Shown here: one piece after another, positions 8,868 to 16,466 of the stretch
How positions within the stretch are numbered: position 1 is the stretch's first letter
Layout: the number at the start of each line of letters is the position of its first letter
Source: Cellulomonas sp.
Lineage (GTDB): Bacteria > Actinomycetota > Actinomycetes > Actinomycetales > Cellulomonadaceae
Direction: 5' to 3'
Length of the DNA stretch: 45,678 nt
NCBI GenBank assembly: GCA_022013895.1
Contig: JAKLPK010000047.1
Location: 1 to 45,678, forward strand
Made by a program: the position numbers and the translations under genes
Notes under the pieces: generated by a model
What the model saw: the letters and a program-made list of their open reading frames with translations, nothing else
Database searches by the model: none
Told to the model about the DNA's origin: nothing

Positions 8868-9737
8868 ATGGCGCTCGGCGCTCCCCCGACCGGCACGGCC
8901 CTCGAGGTCGTCGCCGCGGGTCCACGTGACCTCACCTCCGAGGAGCTGGCCCTGCTGGAGGTCGCGGTCGCCCGGGTGCGGGGCCTCATCGGACCGTTGG
9001 AACCGATCGGTCTCGGCGCCCTGTGGAGCCGGTTGCTCCAGGCCGCCGACAGCACGGACCCCGAACCGGCGCGGTTCGTCGGCATGGCGATCGGCACGGC
9101 GCTGCTCGATGTCGAGCCGAGCGCCCGCTGGGTCGCCTACTTCGGCCCGAACGGCTTCACCCCCGCCGTCGTGTCCGACGTCCGGCCGCTGGCCCCGGTC
9201 CTCGTGGTCGCCGATGCGATGGCCCGGTGGCGTGAACGCGCCGACGGCTGGGTCGGCGCCTACCTCGACGGCGCACTGGCCCACCTGGTGCACACCCCGG
9301 GCGACGGCGACGACGACGAGCCCTGGTACGCCACGGTCGACGACCTCCCCGAGCCCCCGACCCAGCAGGTCCGCGACCTGGCTGCCGTGGCCGCTGGCAT
9401 CGGCCTGCAGTCTGCGGGCAGCGAACCGCACGCCTTCGCCGTCCTGCCCGGACCGGACGTCACGTCCTGCCCGTTCGACGCGACGGACCGCGCCGGGGTG
9501 CGGGCGTGGGCCCGCGAGCGGGCGAACGCGTCCGCGTCGAGCGTGCTCGCGGTGGTGTGGGTCGACCCGCCGGAGGGTGTCGGACGGCACGCGACGGCTC
9601 ACACCGGGTCGATGCTGGTCGAGGCCGGTGAACGCGGACGTCCAGGGATGACGAGCGTCCAGGAGTACGTGCTCGGGCCGGACGGCCCCCAGCCGACCGG
9701 ACCTGCAGTGGTCGGGCCGGTCGCGCCGCTGCTCTGA
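8868..9737 (+). CDS. Hypothetical protein, 289 aa
   Basis: I do not recognise this with certainty. The product is acidic, cytosolic and without membrane segments. The part from about residue 45 to 105 (LWSRLLQAADST, FVGMAIGTALLDVEP, RWVAYFGPNGF) loosely resembles DUF3806-like domains that describe a protein with conserved GxxLG and WVxxxxxxG patterns, but this is weak. A second half (residues about 160-289) contains a possible beta-rich domain (FAVLPGPDVTSCPFD, VLAVVWVDPPEGVG). GAGGTGAC 4 nt upstream supports the ATG at 8868. It lies alone between the LigD-type polymerase and the DUF550 gene, all on the plus strand. Confidence 0.7.
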   Translation: MALGAPPTGTALEVVAAGPRDLTSEELALLEVAVARVRGLIGPLEPIGLGALWSRLLQAADSTDPEPARFVGMAIGTALLDVEPSARWVAYFGPNGFTPAVVSDVRPLAPVLVVADAMARWRERADGWVGAYLDGALAHLVHTPGDGDDDEPWYATVDDLPEPPTQQVRDLAAVAAGIGLQSAGSEPHAFAVLPGPDVTSCPFDATDRAGVRAWARERANASASSVLAVVWVDPPEGVGRHATAHTGSMLVEAGERGRPGMTSVQEYVLGPDGPQPTGPAVVGPVAPLL

Positions 9738-9750
9738 CCTCGGCACACGA

Positions 9751-9765
9751 ACCCCACGACGGGGT
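9751..9765. terminator. Short hairpin after the 289-aa gene
   Basis: ACCCC-ACGAC-GGGGT, a 5-bp stem in the 58-bp gap before the next gene. Weak on its own. Confidence 0.3.
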
Positions 9766-9795
9766 CCTTCGCGACGGTGCGGGGGAGGATGGCGC

Positions 9796-10140
9796 ATGAC
9801 CACGCCGAGGCCGATCTCCATCGATGCCGCCTACCTCGCCCATCAGCGCGAGTGGTCCCTGTCGACCTTCGGGCCCGGGCCGCGCACCGACGGTGTGCTC
9901 GACCACCTCACCAAGGAGCTCGACGAGGTGCGCGCCGCTCCCGACGACCTGTCCGAGTGGGCCGACCTCATCATCCTGGCGTTCGACGGTGCGCAGCGGA
10001 CCGGGGCCGACGTGCAGGCGATCCTCGACGCGGTGGCCGCCAAACAAGCGCTCAACGAGAGGCGGACCTGGCCGGACTGGCGCACCGCCGAACCCGGCCG
10101 GGCGATCGAGCACGACCGGTCGGACGAGCCAGGTCGGTAG
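9796..10140 (+). CDS. DUF550 / MazG-like dATP/dGTP pyrophosphohydrolase domain protein
   Basis: A 114-aa protein that matches the N-terminal domain known from phage and bacterial dATP/dGTP diphosphohydrolases: HQREWSLSTFGPGPRTDGVL, then HLTKELDEVRAAPDDLSEW and ADLIILAFDGAQRTG, ending with KQALNERRTWPDW. The acidic pattern KELDEV...EWADLIILAFDG is the MazG-type metal site (Glu/Glu/Asp). The family removes pyrophosphate from (d)NTPs; substrate here is inferred. It is a single-domain version. GGGGGAGG (9781-9788) lies 7 nt before the ATG. Related proteins are common in phages, so a mobile origin is possible, but no phage genes surround it. Confidence 0.88.
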   Translation: MTTPRPISIDAAYLAHQREWSLSTFGPGPRTDGVLDHLTKELDEVRAAPDDLSEWADLIILAFDGAQRTGADVQAILDAVAAKQALNERRTWPDWRTAEPGRAIEHDRSDEPGR

Positions 10141-10148
10141 CCCCGGGG

Positions 10149-10259
10149 CTACAGGAGCCCGAGCGTGAGCATCACGGCGACCGTGGTCGCATCGTCCTCG
10201 GTGAGCTCGGCCGGTTCGTCCGGGGGGACCTCGTCGGGGCGGGGGGTCGTCGTCGCCAT
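10149..10259 (-). CDS. Possible small acidic protein, 36 aa
   Basis: A short open frame reading MATTTPRPDEVPPDEPAELT then EDDATTVAVMLTLGLL, acidic and Pro-rich with a hydrophobic C-terminal tail. It fills most of the gap between the convergent DUF550 gene and the divergent oxidoreductase gene at 10342. Composition looks protein-like rather than random, but the ribosome site is poor (CGGAC close to the ATG). Its start resembles that of the DUF550 protein (MTTPRP), perhaps by chance. Confidence 0.35.
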   Translation of the reverse strand: MATTTPRPDEVPPDEPAELTEDDATTVAVMLTLGLL

Positions 10260-10341
10260 GTCCGCAGAGTAGGACGCCGAGCAGACTCCGGGTCCAGGAC
10301 CTTCGGGGAATGCCCGCGACCACGGTGCGTTGGCACCGGAT

Positions 10342-11364
10342 GTGAAGAAGATCGGGTTCCTGTCCTTCGGCCACTGGACGCCGTCACCATCCTCGGCCAC
10401 GCGGTCGGCATCGGATGCGCTGCTGCAGACCATCGAGCTCGCGGTGGCGGCCGAGGAGCTCGGGGCCGACGGTGCGTACGTGCGGGTGCACCATTTCGCC
10501 CGGCAGCTCGCGTCGCCGTACCCGCTGCTCGCTGCGATCGGCGCCCGGACGCAGCGGATCGAGATCGGCACGGCCGTCATCGACATGCGGTACGAGAACC
10601 CGCTGGCCATGGCCGAGGAGGCCGGCGCGGCCGACCTGATCTCGGGCGGACGCCTGCAGCTCGGCATCAGCCGGGGCTCACCCGAGCAGGTGCTCGACGG
10701 CTACCGGTACTTCGGGCACATCCCGGCCGAGGGGACCACCGACGCCGAGATGGCCCGCGAGCACACGACGGCGCTGCTCACCGCGCTGGACGGCGCTCCG
10801 TTCGCCGAGCCGAGCCCGCGACCGATGTTCCCCAACCCGCCCGGCCTGCTGCGGCTCGAACCTCACTCGCCGGGGCTGCGTGAGCGGATGTGGTGGGGTG
10901 CCGGCTCCGACGCCACGGCCGTCTGGGCCGCCGAGCAGGGCATGAACCTCATGAGCTCGACCCTGAAGAACGATGAGACCGGTGAGCCGTTCCACGTCCA
11001 GCAGGCCGCGCAGATCCGGGCCTTCCGTGAGGCCTGGGCCGCCGCCGGGCACACCTTCGAACCGCGGGTGAGCGTCAGCCGCAGCATCTTCGCCCTCACC
11101 GATGACCGCGACCGCGCGTACTTCGGCGTGGGTCAGCAGGAGCAGGACCAGGTCGGCTGGCTCGACGAGCGCACCCGCGCCGTCTTCGGCCGCAGCTACG
11201 CCGCCGAACCCGACGTCCTCATCGACCAGCTCGCCGCCGACGAGGCGATCACCGCCGCCGACACGCTGCTGCTCACCGTGCCGAACCAGCTCGGGGTGGA
11301 CTACAACGCCCACGTCATTGAGTCGATCCTCACGCACGTCGCCCCGGCGCTCGGCTGGCGCTGA
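10342..11364 (+). CDS. LLM-class flavin-dependent oxidoreductase
   Basis: A 340-aa TIM-barrel protein of the bacterial luciferase-like monooxygenase family, using FMN or F420. Visible family features: MKKIGFLSFGHW at the N-terminus (GTG start), ELGADGAYVRVHHFARQLASP, RIEIGTAVIDMRYENPLAMAEEA, GGRLQLGISRGSPEQ and the substrate-loop region FPNPPGLLRLEPHS. The start is placed at GTG 10342 because the frame-opening TTG at 10330 only adds four non-conserved residues. No partner gene suggests a substrate. Divergent from the small reading frame at 10149-10259. Confidence 0.92.
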   Translation: MKKIGFLSFGHWTPSPSSATRSASDALLQTIELAVAAEELGADGAYVRVHHFARQLASPYPLLAAIGARTQRIEIGTAVIDMRYENPLAMAEEAGAADLISGGRLQLGISRGSPEQVLDGYRYFGHIPAEGTTDAEMAREHTTALLTALDGAPFAEPSPRPMFPNPPGLLRLEPHSPGLRERMWWGAGSDATAVWAAEQGMNLMSSTLKNDETGEPFHVQQAAQIRAFREAWAAAGHTFEPRVSVSRSIFALTDDRDRAYFGVGQQEQDQVGWLDERTRAVFGRSYAAEPDVLIDQLAADEAITAADTLLLTVPNQLGVDYNAHVIESILTHVAPALGWR

Positions 11365-11456
11365 CCTGCACCCGATCCCTGCGAGGGGGGCACGGGACGA
11401 TCACCGGTCGGGTCGGGGGGACCGGCAGGATGACCCCGGTAGAAGAGGGGGATGCT

Positions 11457-11858
11457 GTGCGGTCAGCCACGGCGAGGTCGCGGGCGCTGCTACTGCTCGG
11501 TGCCGCTGCGACGATTGCCGTCGGGCTCGCGGTGCACCGGCTGCCCGGACTCCTCGGAGACATGCTGGGCGGCGCGCTGTACGCGGCGCTGGTCTACCTG
11601 GTCCTCGCGCTGCTGCGCCCCGCCGCGCGGCCGGTGGTTCTCGCGGTCGCGGCACTGGCGGTGTGCACCGTGGTCGAGCTGGCCCAGCTGACCGATGGGC
11701 CGAGGACGGCCGTCGCCGCGGTGCCGGTGCTGCGGCTGGTGCTCGGCTCCACGTTCTACGCCCCTGACCTGCTGGCATACGCGCTGGGTGCGCTCGGGGC
11801 GGGCGGCGTGGACGCGCTCGTGACAAATCGGATGCGCCGACCGCAGACGGAGATCTAG
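11457..11858 (+). CDS. DUF2809 family membrane protein
   Basis: A 133-aa integral membrane protein with four probable transmembrane helices. The pattern LGGALYAALVYLVLALLRP, VVELAQLTDG and RLVLGSTFYAPDLLAYALGA fits DUF2809 (VEhxQL ... LLGSTFxxxDLlAY). Function unknown. GTG 11457 is preferred to ATG 11430 because AGAGGGGG ends 5 nt before it, whereas the ATG has none. CAGGAT at 11426-11431 could be its -10 box. Confidence 0.85.
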   Translation: MRSATARSRALLLLGAAATIAVGLAVHRLPGLLGDMLGGALYAALVYLVLALLRPAARPVVLAVAALAVCTVVELAQLTDGPRTAVAAVPVLRLVLGSTFYAPDLLAYALGALGAGGVDALVTNRMRRPQTEI

Positions 11859-11914
11859 TCTCACTGCGCTCCTGGTCAGCAGCCGGACGGCGTGGCCGTC
11901 GCGGGTTCTGCGCG

Positions 11915-11982
11915 TCGGCCGAGAGCATCTGCCACGGAGGCAGCGCCTGTAGAGCGCCCGGGTTCAACTCCCGATGGCCGAC
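11915..11982 (+). ncRNA. tRNA-like element (Tyr GUA-like, incomplete)
   Basis: A 68-nt stretch with a 7-bp acceptor-like helix (TCGGCCG 11915-11921 with TGGCCGA 11975-11981, one G-T) and a canonical T-arm (CCGGG-TTCAACT-CCCGA, 11958-11974, one mismatch). Between them, GCGC-CTGTAGA-GCGC (11943-11957) forms an anticodon-like arm with U33 and GUA at 34-36, and TGCC-ACGGA-GGCA (11930-11942) could be a stunted D-arm. It lacks a variable loop and has an 8-nt linker where tRNAs have two nucleotides, so it is not a normal tRNA. It may be a decayed tRNA, an unusual small RNA or chance. It lies in the 283-bp gap before the SPFH gene. Confidence 0.35.
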
Positions 11983-12141
11983 CGGTGTGCGGTCAGCAGG
12001 GTGGTCGAGGTCTGCGGCATCGGGTTTGCCCGACTGTCCCCCTCGTCCGCCCGACCGCACGCCGGCCGGTCGCGCCCGCAGACCAGGACCCCCGTGGCGT
12101 GACGAGGCAGGCCGACCGACGGCCGGAAGGAGGGGACAGCG

Positions 12142-12807
12142 ATGCGGATCGTGGTGCAAGAGTGGGAGAGGGTCCTGGTGTACCGGGATGGGCGGTTCGA
12201 ACGTGAGCTCGGCCCGGGCCGGCACCGGATGCGACGGTTGCGGCGGCGGACCGCGCGGCTGCTGATGCGCCCGCGGCTGCTCACCCTCCCGGCGCAGGAG
12301 ATGCTGACCGGCGACGGTCTCGCGATCAAGGTCGGCCTGACCTCGACCGTACGGGTGACCGCTGCGCGCACCTGGCACGAGGCCGTCGAGGACCCCGACG
12401 GGTTCCTGTACGCGGCGCTGCAGCTCGCCCTGCGCGAGGCCGTCGCGGACCGCACCCTCGATGAGCTGCTCGGCGATCGGGCCGGGGTCGCCGACCGGCT
12501 ACGGACCACCGTCGAGCCGGCGGCGGCCGGGCTCGGGATGGCCGTCGACCAGCTGGCGGTCCGCGACCTCGTCGTGCCGGCGGAGCTGCGGCGGGCTGCC
12601 GCGGACGCCGCGGCTGCCCGTGCGCAGGGACTCGTGGCGCTCGAGCGAGCCAGGGCCGAGGTCGCCACGATGCGGACGCTGGCCAACGCGGCGGCACTAC
12701 TCGACTCCCGGCCCGGCCTCCTCGCGCTCCGCACCCTGCAGGCGGTCGAGGCCGGTGGGGCGACCGTGGTGCTGACCGCCGACCCGGCCGCACGGGTCAC
12801 GGGCTAG
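12142..12807 (+). CDS. SPFH/band-7 domain protein (slipin-like)
   Basis: A 221-aa protein with the stomatin/prohibitin (SPFH) fold: RIVVQEWERVLVYRDGRFER, GPGRHRM, LTLPAQEMLTGDGLAIKVGL, then a conserved helical region (ALQLALREAVADRTLDELLG) and a coiled C-terminal helix rich in Ala/Glu/Arg. Slipins normally begin with a membrane hairpin; none is seen here, so this is a soluble or peripheral version about 30-40 residues shorter than most. AAGGAGGGG precedes the ATG by 6 nt. Its 3' end overlaps the convergent GH15 gene by 11 bp (12797-12807). No NfeD partner is present. Confidence 0.85.
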   Translation: MRIVVQEWERVLVYRDGRFERELGPGRHRMRRLRRRTARLLMRPRLLTLPAQEMLTGDGLAIKVGLTSTVRVTAARTWHEAVEDPDGFLYAALQLALREAVADRTLDELLGDRAGVADRLRTTVEPAAAGLGMAVDQLAVRDLVVPAELRRAAADAAAARAQGLVALERARAEVATMRTLANAAALLDSRPGLLALRTLQAVEAGGATVVLTADPAARVTG

Positions 12808-14641
12808 CCGGGCGCTCCGCAGCGGTGTGCACGATGCGCTCATCGCTGCGGTGCGCCCGGCCGGCGTGCAGCTGCAGACCGCTGGTCACCAGGGCGAAGT
12901 GGCTGAACGCCTGCGGGGTGTTGCCCAGCTGGCGGCCGGCGGTCGGGTCCCACTCCTCGCTGAGCAGCCCCACGTCGTTGCGCAACGCCAGCAGCCGGTG
13001 GAACAGCTCGGTCGCCTCGCGCCGCCGACCGGCGAGGTGCAGGGCGTCCACCAGCCAGAACGAGCACGCCAGGAACATGCCCTCGCCCGGCGGGAGCCCG
13101 TCGTCGGACTGGGCCGTGTGGTACCTCAGCACGAAGCCGTCCTGGGTGAGCTCGCGTTGGATCGCGTCGATCGTCCCCAGCACCCGGGGATCGGTCGCCG
13201 GCAGGAAGCCGACGCGCGGGATCATCAGCAGGCTCGCGTCCAGGGCGGACGACCCGTACGACTGGGTGAACGTGCCACGCTCCGCATCGAAACCGTGGGC
13301 CAGGACATCGGCATGGATCTCGTCGCGCACCGCCGCCCAGCGGTCGACCGGTCCGGTCAGGTGCGGGTGGCTCTGGACGGCGCGCACCATGCGGTCGGCC
13401 CCCACCCAGGCCATCACCTTGGAGTGCGTGAAGTGCCGTCGGGCACCGCGCATCTCCCACAACCCGTTGTCCGGCTGGTCCCAGGCGCCCTCCAGATGGT
13501 TCATCAGCGCGGTCTGCACGTCCCAGGCGTCATCGTGCGGGCCGACGCCGCAGTCGCGGGCCAGCGCCAGACCGTCGAGGGTCTCGCCCCAGACGTCGAG
13601 CTGGAGCTGTTCGGACGCGGCATTCCCGGTGCGGACGGGACGGGAGCCCTCGTAGCCGGCGAGCCACGGCAGCTCGGACTCCGGCAGCCGGCGGGTGCCG
13701 TCCAGGCCGTACATGATCTGCAGCCGCGCCGGGTCGCCGGCGACCGCGCGGAGCAACCACTCGCGCCACGCCTTCGCCTCATCGAGGTAGCCCGCGGAGA
13801 TCATGGCCTGCAACGTGTAGGTGGAGTCGCGCAACCAGCTGAACCGGTAGTCCCAGTTGCGGGCGCCGCCGGGCCACTCCGGCAGGGAGGTCGTCGGGGC
13901 CGCGACGATCCCACCGGTGGGCTCATAGGTGAGCGCCTTGAGAGTGATGAGCGACCGCGTGATCGCCTCGCGGTGCGGCCCGGTGACGGGGGTGCCGTGC
14001 CCGACCCAGGCGGTCCAGAACTCGGTCGTCGCCCGCAGGGCCGTCTCGGCGTCGAGCGGCGGCGGCACCCGCTCGTTGCTGGGGTGCCAGGTCAGCACGA
14101 ACGGCACCCGATCCCCCGCGCTCACCGTGAGCTCCGAGAGCGTCGCCCAGTCCTGACCGTGCGTCGGCGCGGGGGTGCGCAGCCGGACCGCGTCGGGCCC
14201 CGCCACCGCGAGCATCTGCCCGGGCTGGTGCCGGACCCACGGCACCACCTGCCCGTAGTCGAACCGCAGCCGCAGCGTCGACCGGACGACGACGGCGCCG
14301 CTGAGGCCCTCCACGATGCGCACCAGATCCCGGGCCCGACCGCGGGGAGGCATGAAATCGGTGACCCGGACCGTGCCCTCCGGAGTCACCCAGTCGGTCT
14401 GGAGCACCAACGTGTCAGGCAGGTACCGACGGCTGGTGCAGGTGCCACCGGACACCGGGGCGATCTGCCAGTGCCCGGCGTCGGGCGTGTCCAGCAGCGC
14501 CGCGAAGCAGGCCGGCGAGTCGAAGCGCGGCAGGCAGAGCCAGTCGATCGACCCCGTCGTGGCGACCAGGGCAGCCGTCCGCAGGTCTCCGACCAGGGCG
14601 TAGTCCTCGATACGGGGCACCGTCCGATGGTGCCATTGCAT
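12797..14641 (-). CDS. Glycoside hydrolase family 15 protein (glucoamylase/trehalase-like)
   Basis: A 614-aa cytosolic GH15 enzyme. Features: IEDYALVGDLRTAALVATTG and IDWLCLPRFDSPACFAALLD at the N-terminus (a beta-sandwich domain of about 220 residues), then an (alpha/alpha)6 barrel with NWDYRFSWLRDSTYTLQAM, the QLDVWGETLDGL acid-residue region and LLSEEWDP with Glu562/Glu563 (base region) followed by GNTPQAFSHFAL. Actinobacterial members include trehalases and alpha-glucan hydrolases; substrate cannot be fixed from sequence. No signal peptide. ATG 14641 is used; a GTG at 14620 (VPRIEDY) is an alternative closer to the family start. Overlaps the SPFH gene tail-to-tail. Confidence 0.93.
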   Translation of the reverse strand: MQWHHRTVPRIEDYALVGDLRTAALVATTGSIDWLCLPRFDSPACFAALLDTPDAGHWQIAPVSGGTCTSRRYLPDTLVLQTDWVTPEGTVRVTDFMPPRGRARDLVRIVEGLSGAVVVRSTLRLRFDYGQVVPWVRHQPGQMLAVAGPDAVRLRTPAPTHGQDWATLSELTVSAGDRVPFVLTWHPSNERVPPPLDAETALRATTEFWTAWVGHGTPVTGPHREAITRSLITLKALTYEPTGGIVAAPTTSLPEWPGGARNWDYRFSWLRDSTYTLQAMISAGYLDEAKAWREWLLRAVAGDPARLQIMYGLDGTRRLPESELPWLAGYEGSRPVRTGNAASEQLQLDVWGETLDGLALARDCGVGPHDDAWDVQTALMNHLEGAWDQPDNGLWEMRGARRHFTHSKVMAWVGADRMVRAVQSHPHLTGPVDRWAAVRDEIHADVLAHGFDAERGTFTQSYGSSALDASLLMIPRVGFLPATDPRVLGTIDAIQRELTQDGFVLRYHTAQSDDGLPPGEGMFLACSFWLVDALHLAGRRREATELFHRLLALRNDVGLLSEEWDPTAGRQLGNTPQAFSHFALVTSGLQLHAGRAHRSDERIVHTAAERPASP

Positions 14642-14674
14642 GCCCCCGCGGACGGGGATGCGCCGAACGACGAA

Positions 14675-14710
14675 GGCTCCCCCACCACGGTCGAATCCGG
14701 TGGAGGAGCC
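14675..14710 (-). terminator. Terminator hairpin after tRNA-Thr
   Basis: GGCTCCCCCACC (14675-14686) pairs with GGTGGAGGAGCC (14699-14710) with one mismatch and a 12-nt loop. It begins 3 nt beyond the CCA end of the tRNA on the minus strand. Confidence 0.65.
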
Positions 14711-14713
14711 CGG

Positions 14714-14789
14714 TGGAGCCGCCTAAGAGAATCGAACTCTTGACCTTCTCATTACGAGTGAGACGCTCTACCGACTGAGCTAAGGCGGC
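14714..14789 (-). tRNA. tRNA-Thr (anticodon CGU)
   Basis: Minus-strand cloverleaf: acceptor GCCGCCT/AGGCGGC, D-arm GCTC-AGTCGGTA-GAGC, anticodon arm TCTCA-CTCGTAA-TGAGA with CGT at 34-36, variable AGGTC, T-arm AAGAG-TTCGATT-CTCTT. Discriminator T73 and an encoded CCA follow (14716-14714). Reads ACG codons. All stems are fully paired. Confidence 0.97.
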
Positions 14790-14852
14790 GTTCGTCGCCA
14801 GGGCGACGAGGCGCGCCCACTGTACCCGGAGCGCGCCGTGCGGACCAAAGCC

Positions 14853-16382
14853 TCAGCAGGTGGTCCCCTCGGCCGGGACGGTGCCGTCCACCAGGAACGC
14901 GTCGACCGCCTTGACGATGCAGGCGTTGCCCGAGCTGTAGGCCGTGTGGCCCTCGCCCTCACGCGTCAGCAGCACCCCGGAGTCGAGCGTCTCGGCCAGC
15001 TTCTGCGCCCACGAGTACGGCGTCGCCGGGTCGTTGGTGGTGCCGACCACGAGGATCGGCGCAGCGCCGGCCGCGGCGTACGACGGCAACGGATCGACCG
15101 CGGGGGTCGGCCAGTTCTCGCACAGCAAGGCGCCGTAGGCGAAGAACTTCCAGACGGTCGGCGCGACGGCCTTGATCTCCTGCGCCTGGGCCTCCATCGC
15201 GTCCGGGTCGGCGTCGTCCCGGCTGTCCGCGCAGTTGATCGACCAGAACGCCACCATCGAGTTCGTCGAGTAGGCGCCGTCCGAGCCCCGGTCGGAGTAG
15301 ATGTCGGACAGCTGGAGCAGCCCGGACCCGTCTTGCTGGTCCAGCGCGAGCGTCAGGGCATCGGTGAGCGCGGGCCAGTAGCTCTGCGCGTAGAGCGGCA
15401 GCGCCACCCCGGTGAACGCGAGCGACCCGGTGAGCGCGCGATCCGTGCCCGTCTCCATCGGGTGGGCCCGCGCCTTGTCGAGCAGCGTCCCGATCTGCGC
15501 CATCGCCTCGTCGACCGACCCGGACAGCGGGCAGGAGGACGATGTGAGGCAGTCCGTCACATAGGCCCGCAGGGCGTTCTCGAAGCCCTCGGCCTGACCG
15601 GTCGCCAGTTCCGTGGCCGTCAGCGTCGGATCCAGCGCACCGTCCAGCACGAGCCGCCCGACCCTGGCCGGGAACAGCGCCGCGTACGTGGCGCCCAGAT
15701 CGGTGCCGTAGGAGAAGCCCAGGTAGGTGAGCGTCTCGTCGCCGAGGACCGCCCGCAGCACGTCCATGTCCTTGGCCGAGCTGATCGTGTCGACATGGCC
15801 GAGCAGGTCACCCGTGCGCTTGAGGCAGCCTTCGCCGAGCTGGGTGAACAACGCCTCCGCGGCGGCGCGACCGGCCTCGGTCGCGCCATCGACGTCGAAC
15901 GCGAGGATCTCGTCGAGCTTGGCGTCCGAGACACAGCTCACCGCGGTCGACTGCCCGACACCACGTGGGTCGAAGCCCACGATGTCGAGCGTGCGCCGCA
16001 CATCGGACCCGACCTCGGACTCCATCGAGCTGATCAGGTCGATCCCCGACGAACCGGGACCGCCCGGGTTGATCACCATCGACGCCTGCGGGTCGGACGC
16101 CCGGGAGCGGGCGACAGCGATCGTGATGGTCGCACCCGACGGGTCGGCGTAGTCCAGCGGCACCGTGAAGTCCGCGCACTGCAGCCCGTTGTCGCACGAG
16201 GTCCAGTCCAGCGTCTGGTCGTAGAACGTCTGCAGGTCCGCCGACGGCGCGGTCTGGACCGTCGACGTCGGGACCGTGGACTGGTTCTTCGCCGTGGTGC
16301 ACCCCGCTGCGAGCAGCGTGAGCGCGAGGATGCCGGTGAGCCCGATGCGGGCGCGGCGCGATGACGTCGAGGCGGTGGGCAC
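14853..16382 (-). CDS. Secreted lipoprotein alpha/beta-hydrolase, peptidase family S33 (tripeptidyl aminopeptidase-like)
   Basis: A 509-aa exported enzyme related to Streptomyces tripeptidyl aminopeptidases (SlpD/SlpE type), which trim N-terminal peptides outside the cell. The N-terminus has Arg residues, a hydrophobic core ILALTLLAAGC with a lipobox (LAAGC), then a Thr/Ser-rich linker. The fold shows MVINPGGPGSSG (oxyanion loop), FDPRGVGQS, the nucleophile Ser in GFSYGTDLG, the acid region NDPATPYSWA and the catalytic His in GEGHTAYSSGN. A C-terminal TAP-like domain is present. GTG 16382 was chosen because TACGGT lies 5 nt upstream (leaderless) and the signal peptide then has normal length. 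Confidence 0.92.
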   Translation of the reverse strand: MPTASTSSRRARIGLTGILALTLLAAGCTTAKNQSTVPTSTVQTAPSADLQTFYDQTLDWTSCDNGLQCADFTVPLDYADPSGATITIAVARSRASDPQASMVINPGGPGSSGIDLISSMESEVGSDVRRTLDIVGFDPRGVGQSTAVSCVSDAKLDEILAFDVDGATEAGRAAAEALFTQLGEGCLKRTGDLLGHVDTISSAKDMDVLRAVLGDETLTYLGFSYGTDLGATYAALFPARVGRLVLDGALDPTLTATELATGQAEGFENALRAYVTDCLTSSSCPLSGSVDEAMAQIGTLLDKARAHPMETGTDRALTGSLAFTGVALPLYAQSYWPALTDALTLALDQQDGSGLLQLSDIYSDRGSDGAYSTNSMVAFWSINCADSRDDADPDAMEAQAQEIKAVAPTVWKFFAYGALLCENWPTPAVDPLPSYAAAGAAPILVVGTTNDPATPYSWAQKLAETLDSGVLLTREGEGHTAYSSGNACIVKAVDAFLVDGTVPAEGTTC

Positions 16383-16387
16383 AGCAC

Positions 16388-16393
16388 ACCGTA
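16388..16393 (-). promoter_or_regulatory. Putative -10 of leaderless S33 peptidase promoter
   Basis: TACGGT on the minus strand, 5 nt before the GTG at 16382. Confidence 0.45.
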
Positions 16394-16466
16394 CGACGCG
16401 ACGCCCACACACCGGGTGCGAACACCCTGACCGGCGGCGAAACAGGTCCGGACGCACAGGACGACC

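Noticed and set aside
9796-10140. Remnant prophage suggested by the DUF550 protein
   Set aside because: No integrase, portal, tail or lysis genes, and no att-like repeats around it.
12827-14743. 638-codon plus-strand open frame opposite GH15
   Set aside because: Shadow of the GH15 gene; runs into the tRNA-Thr region.
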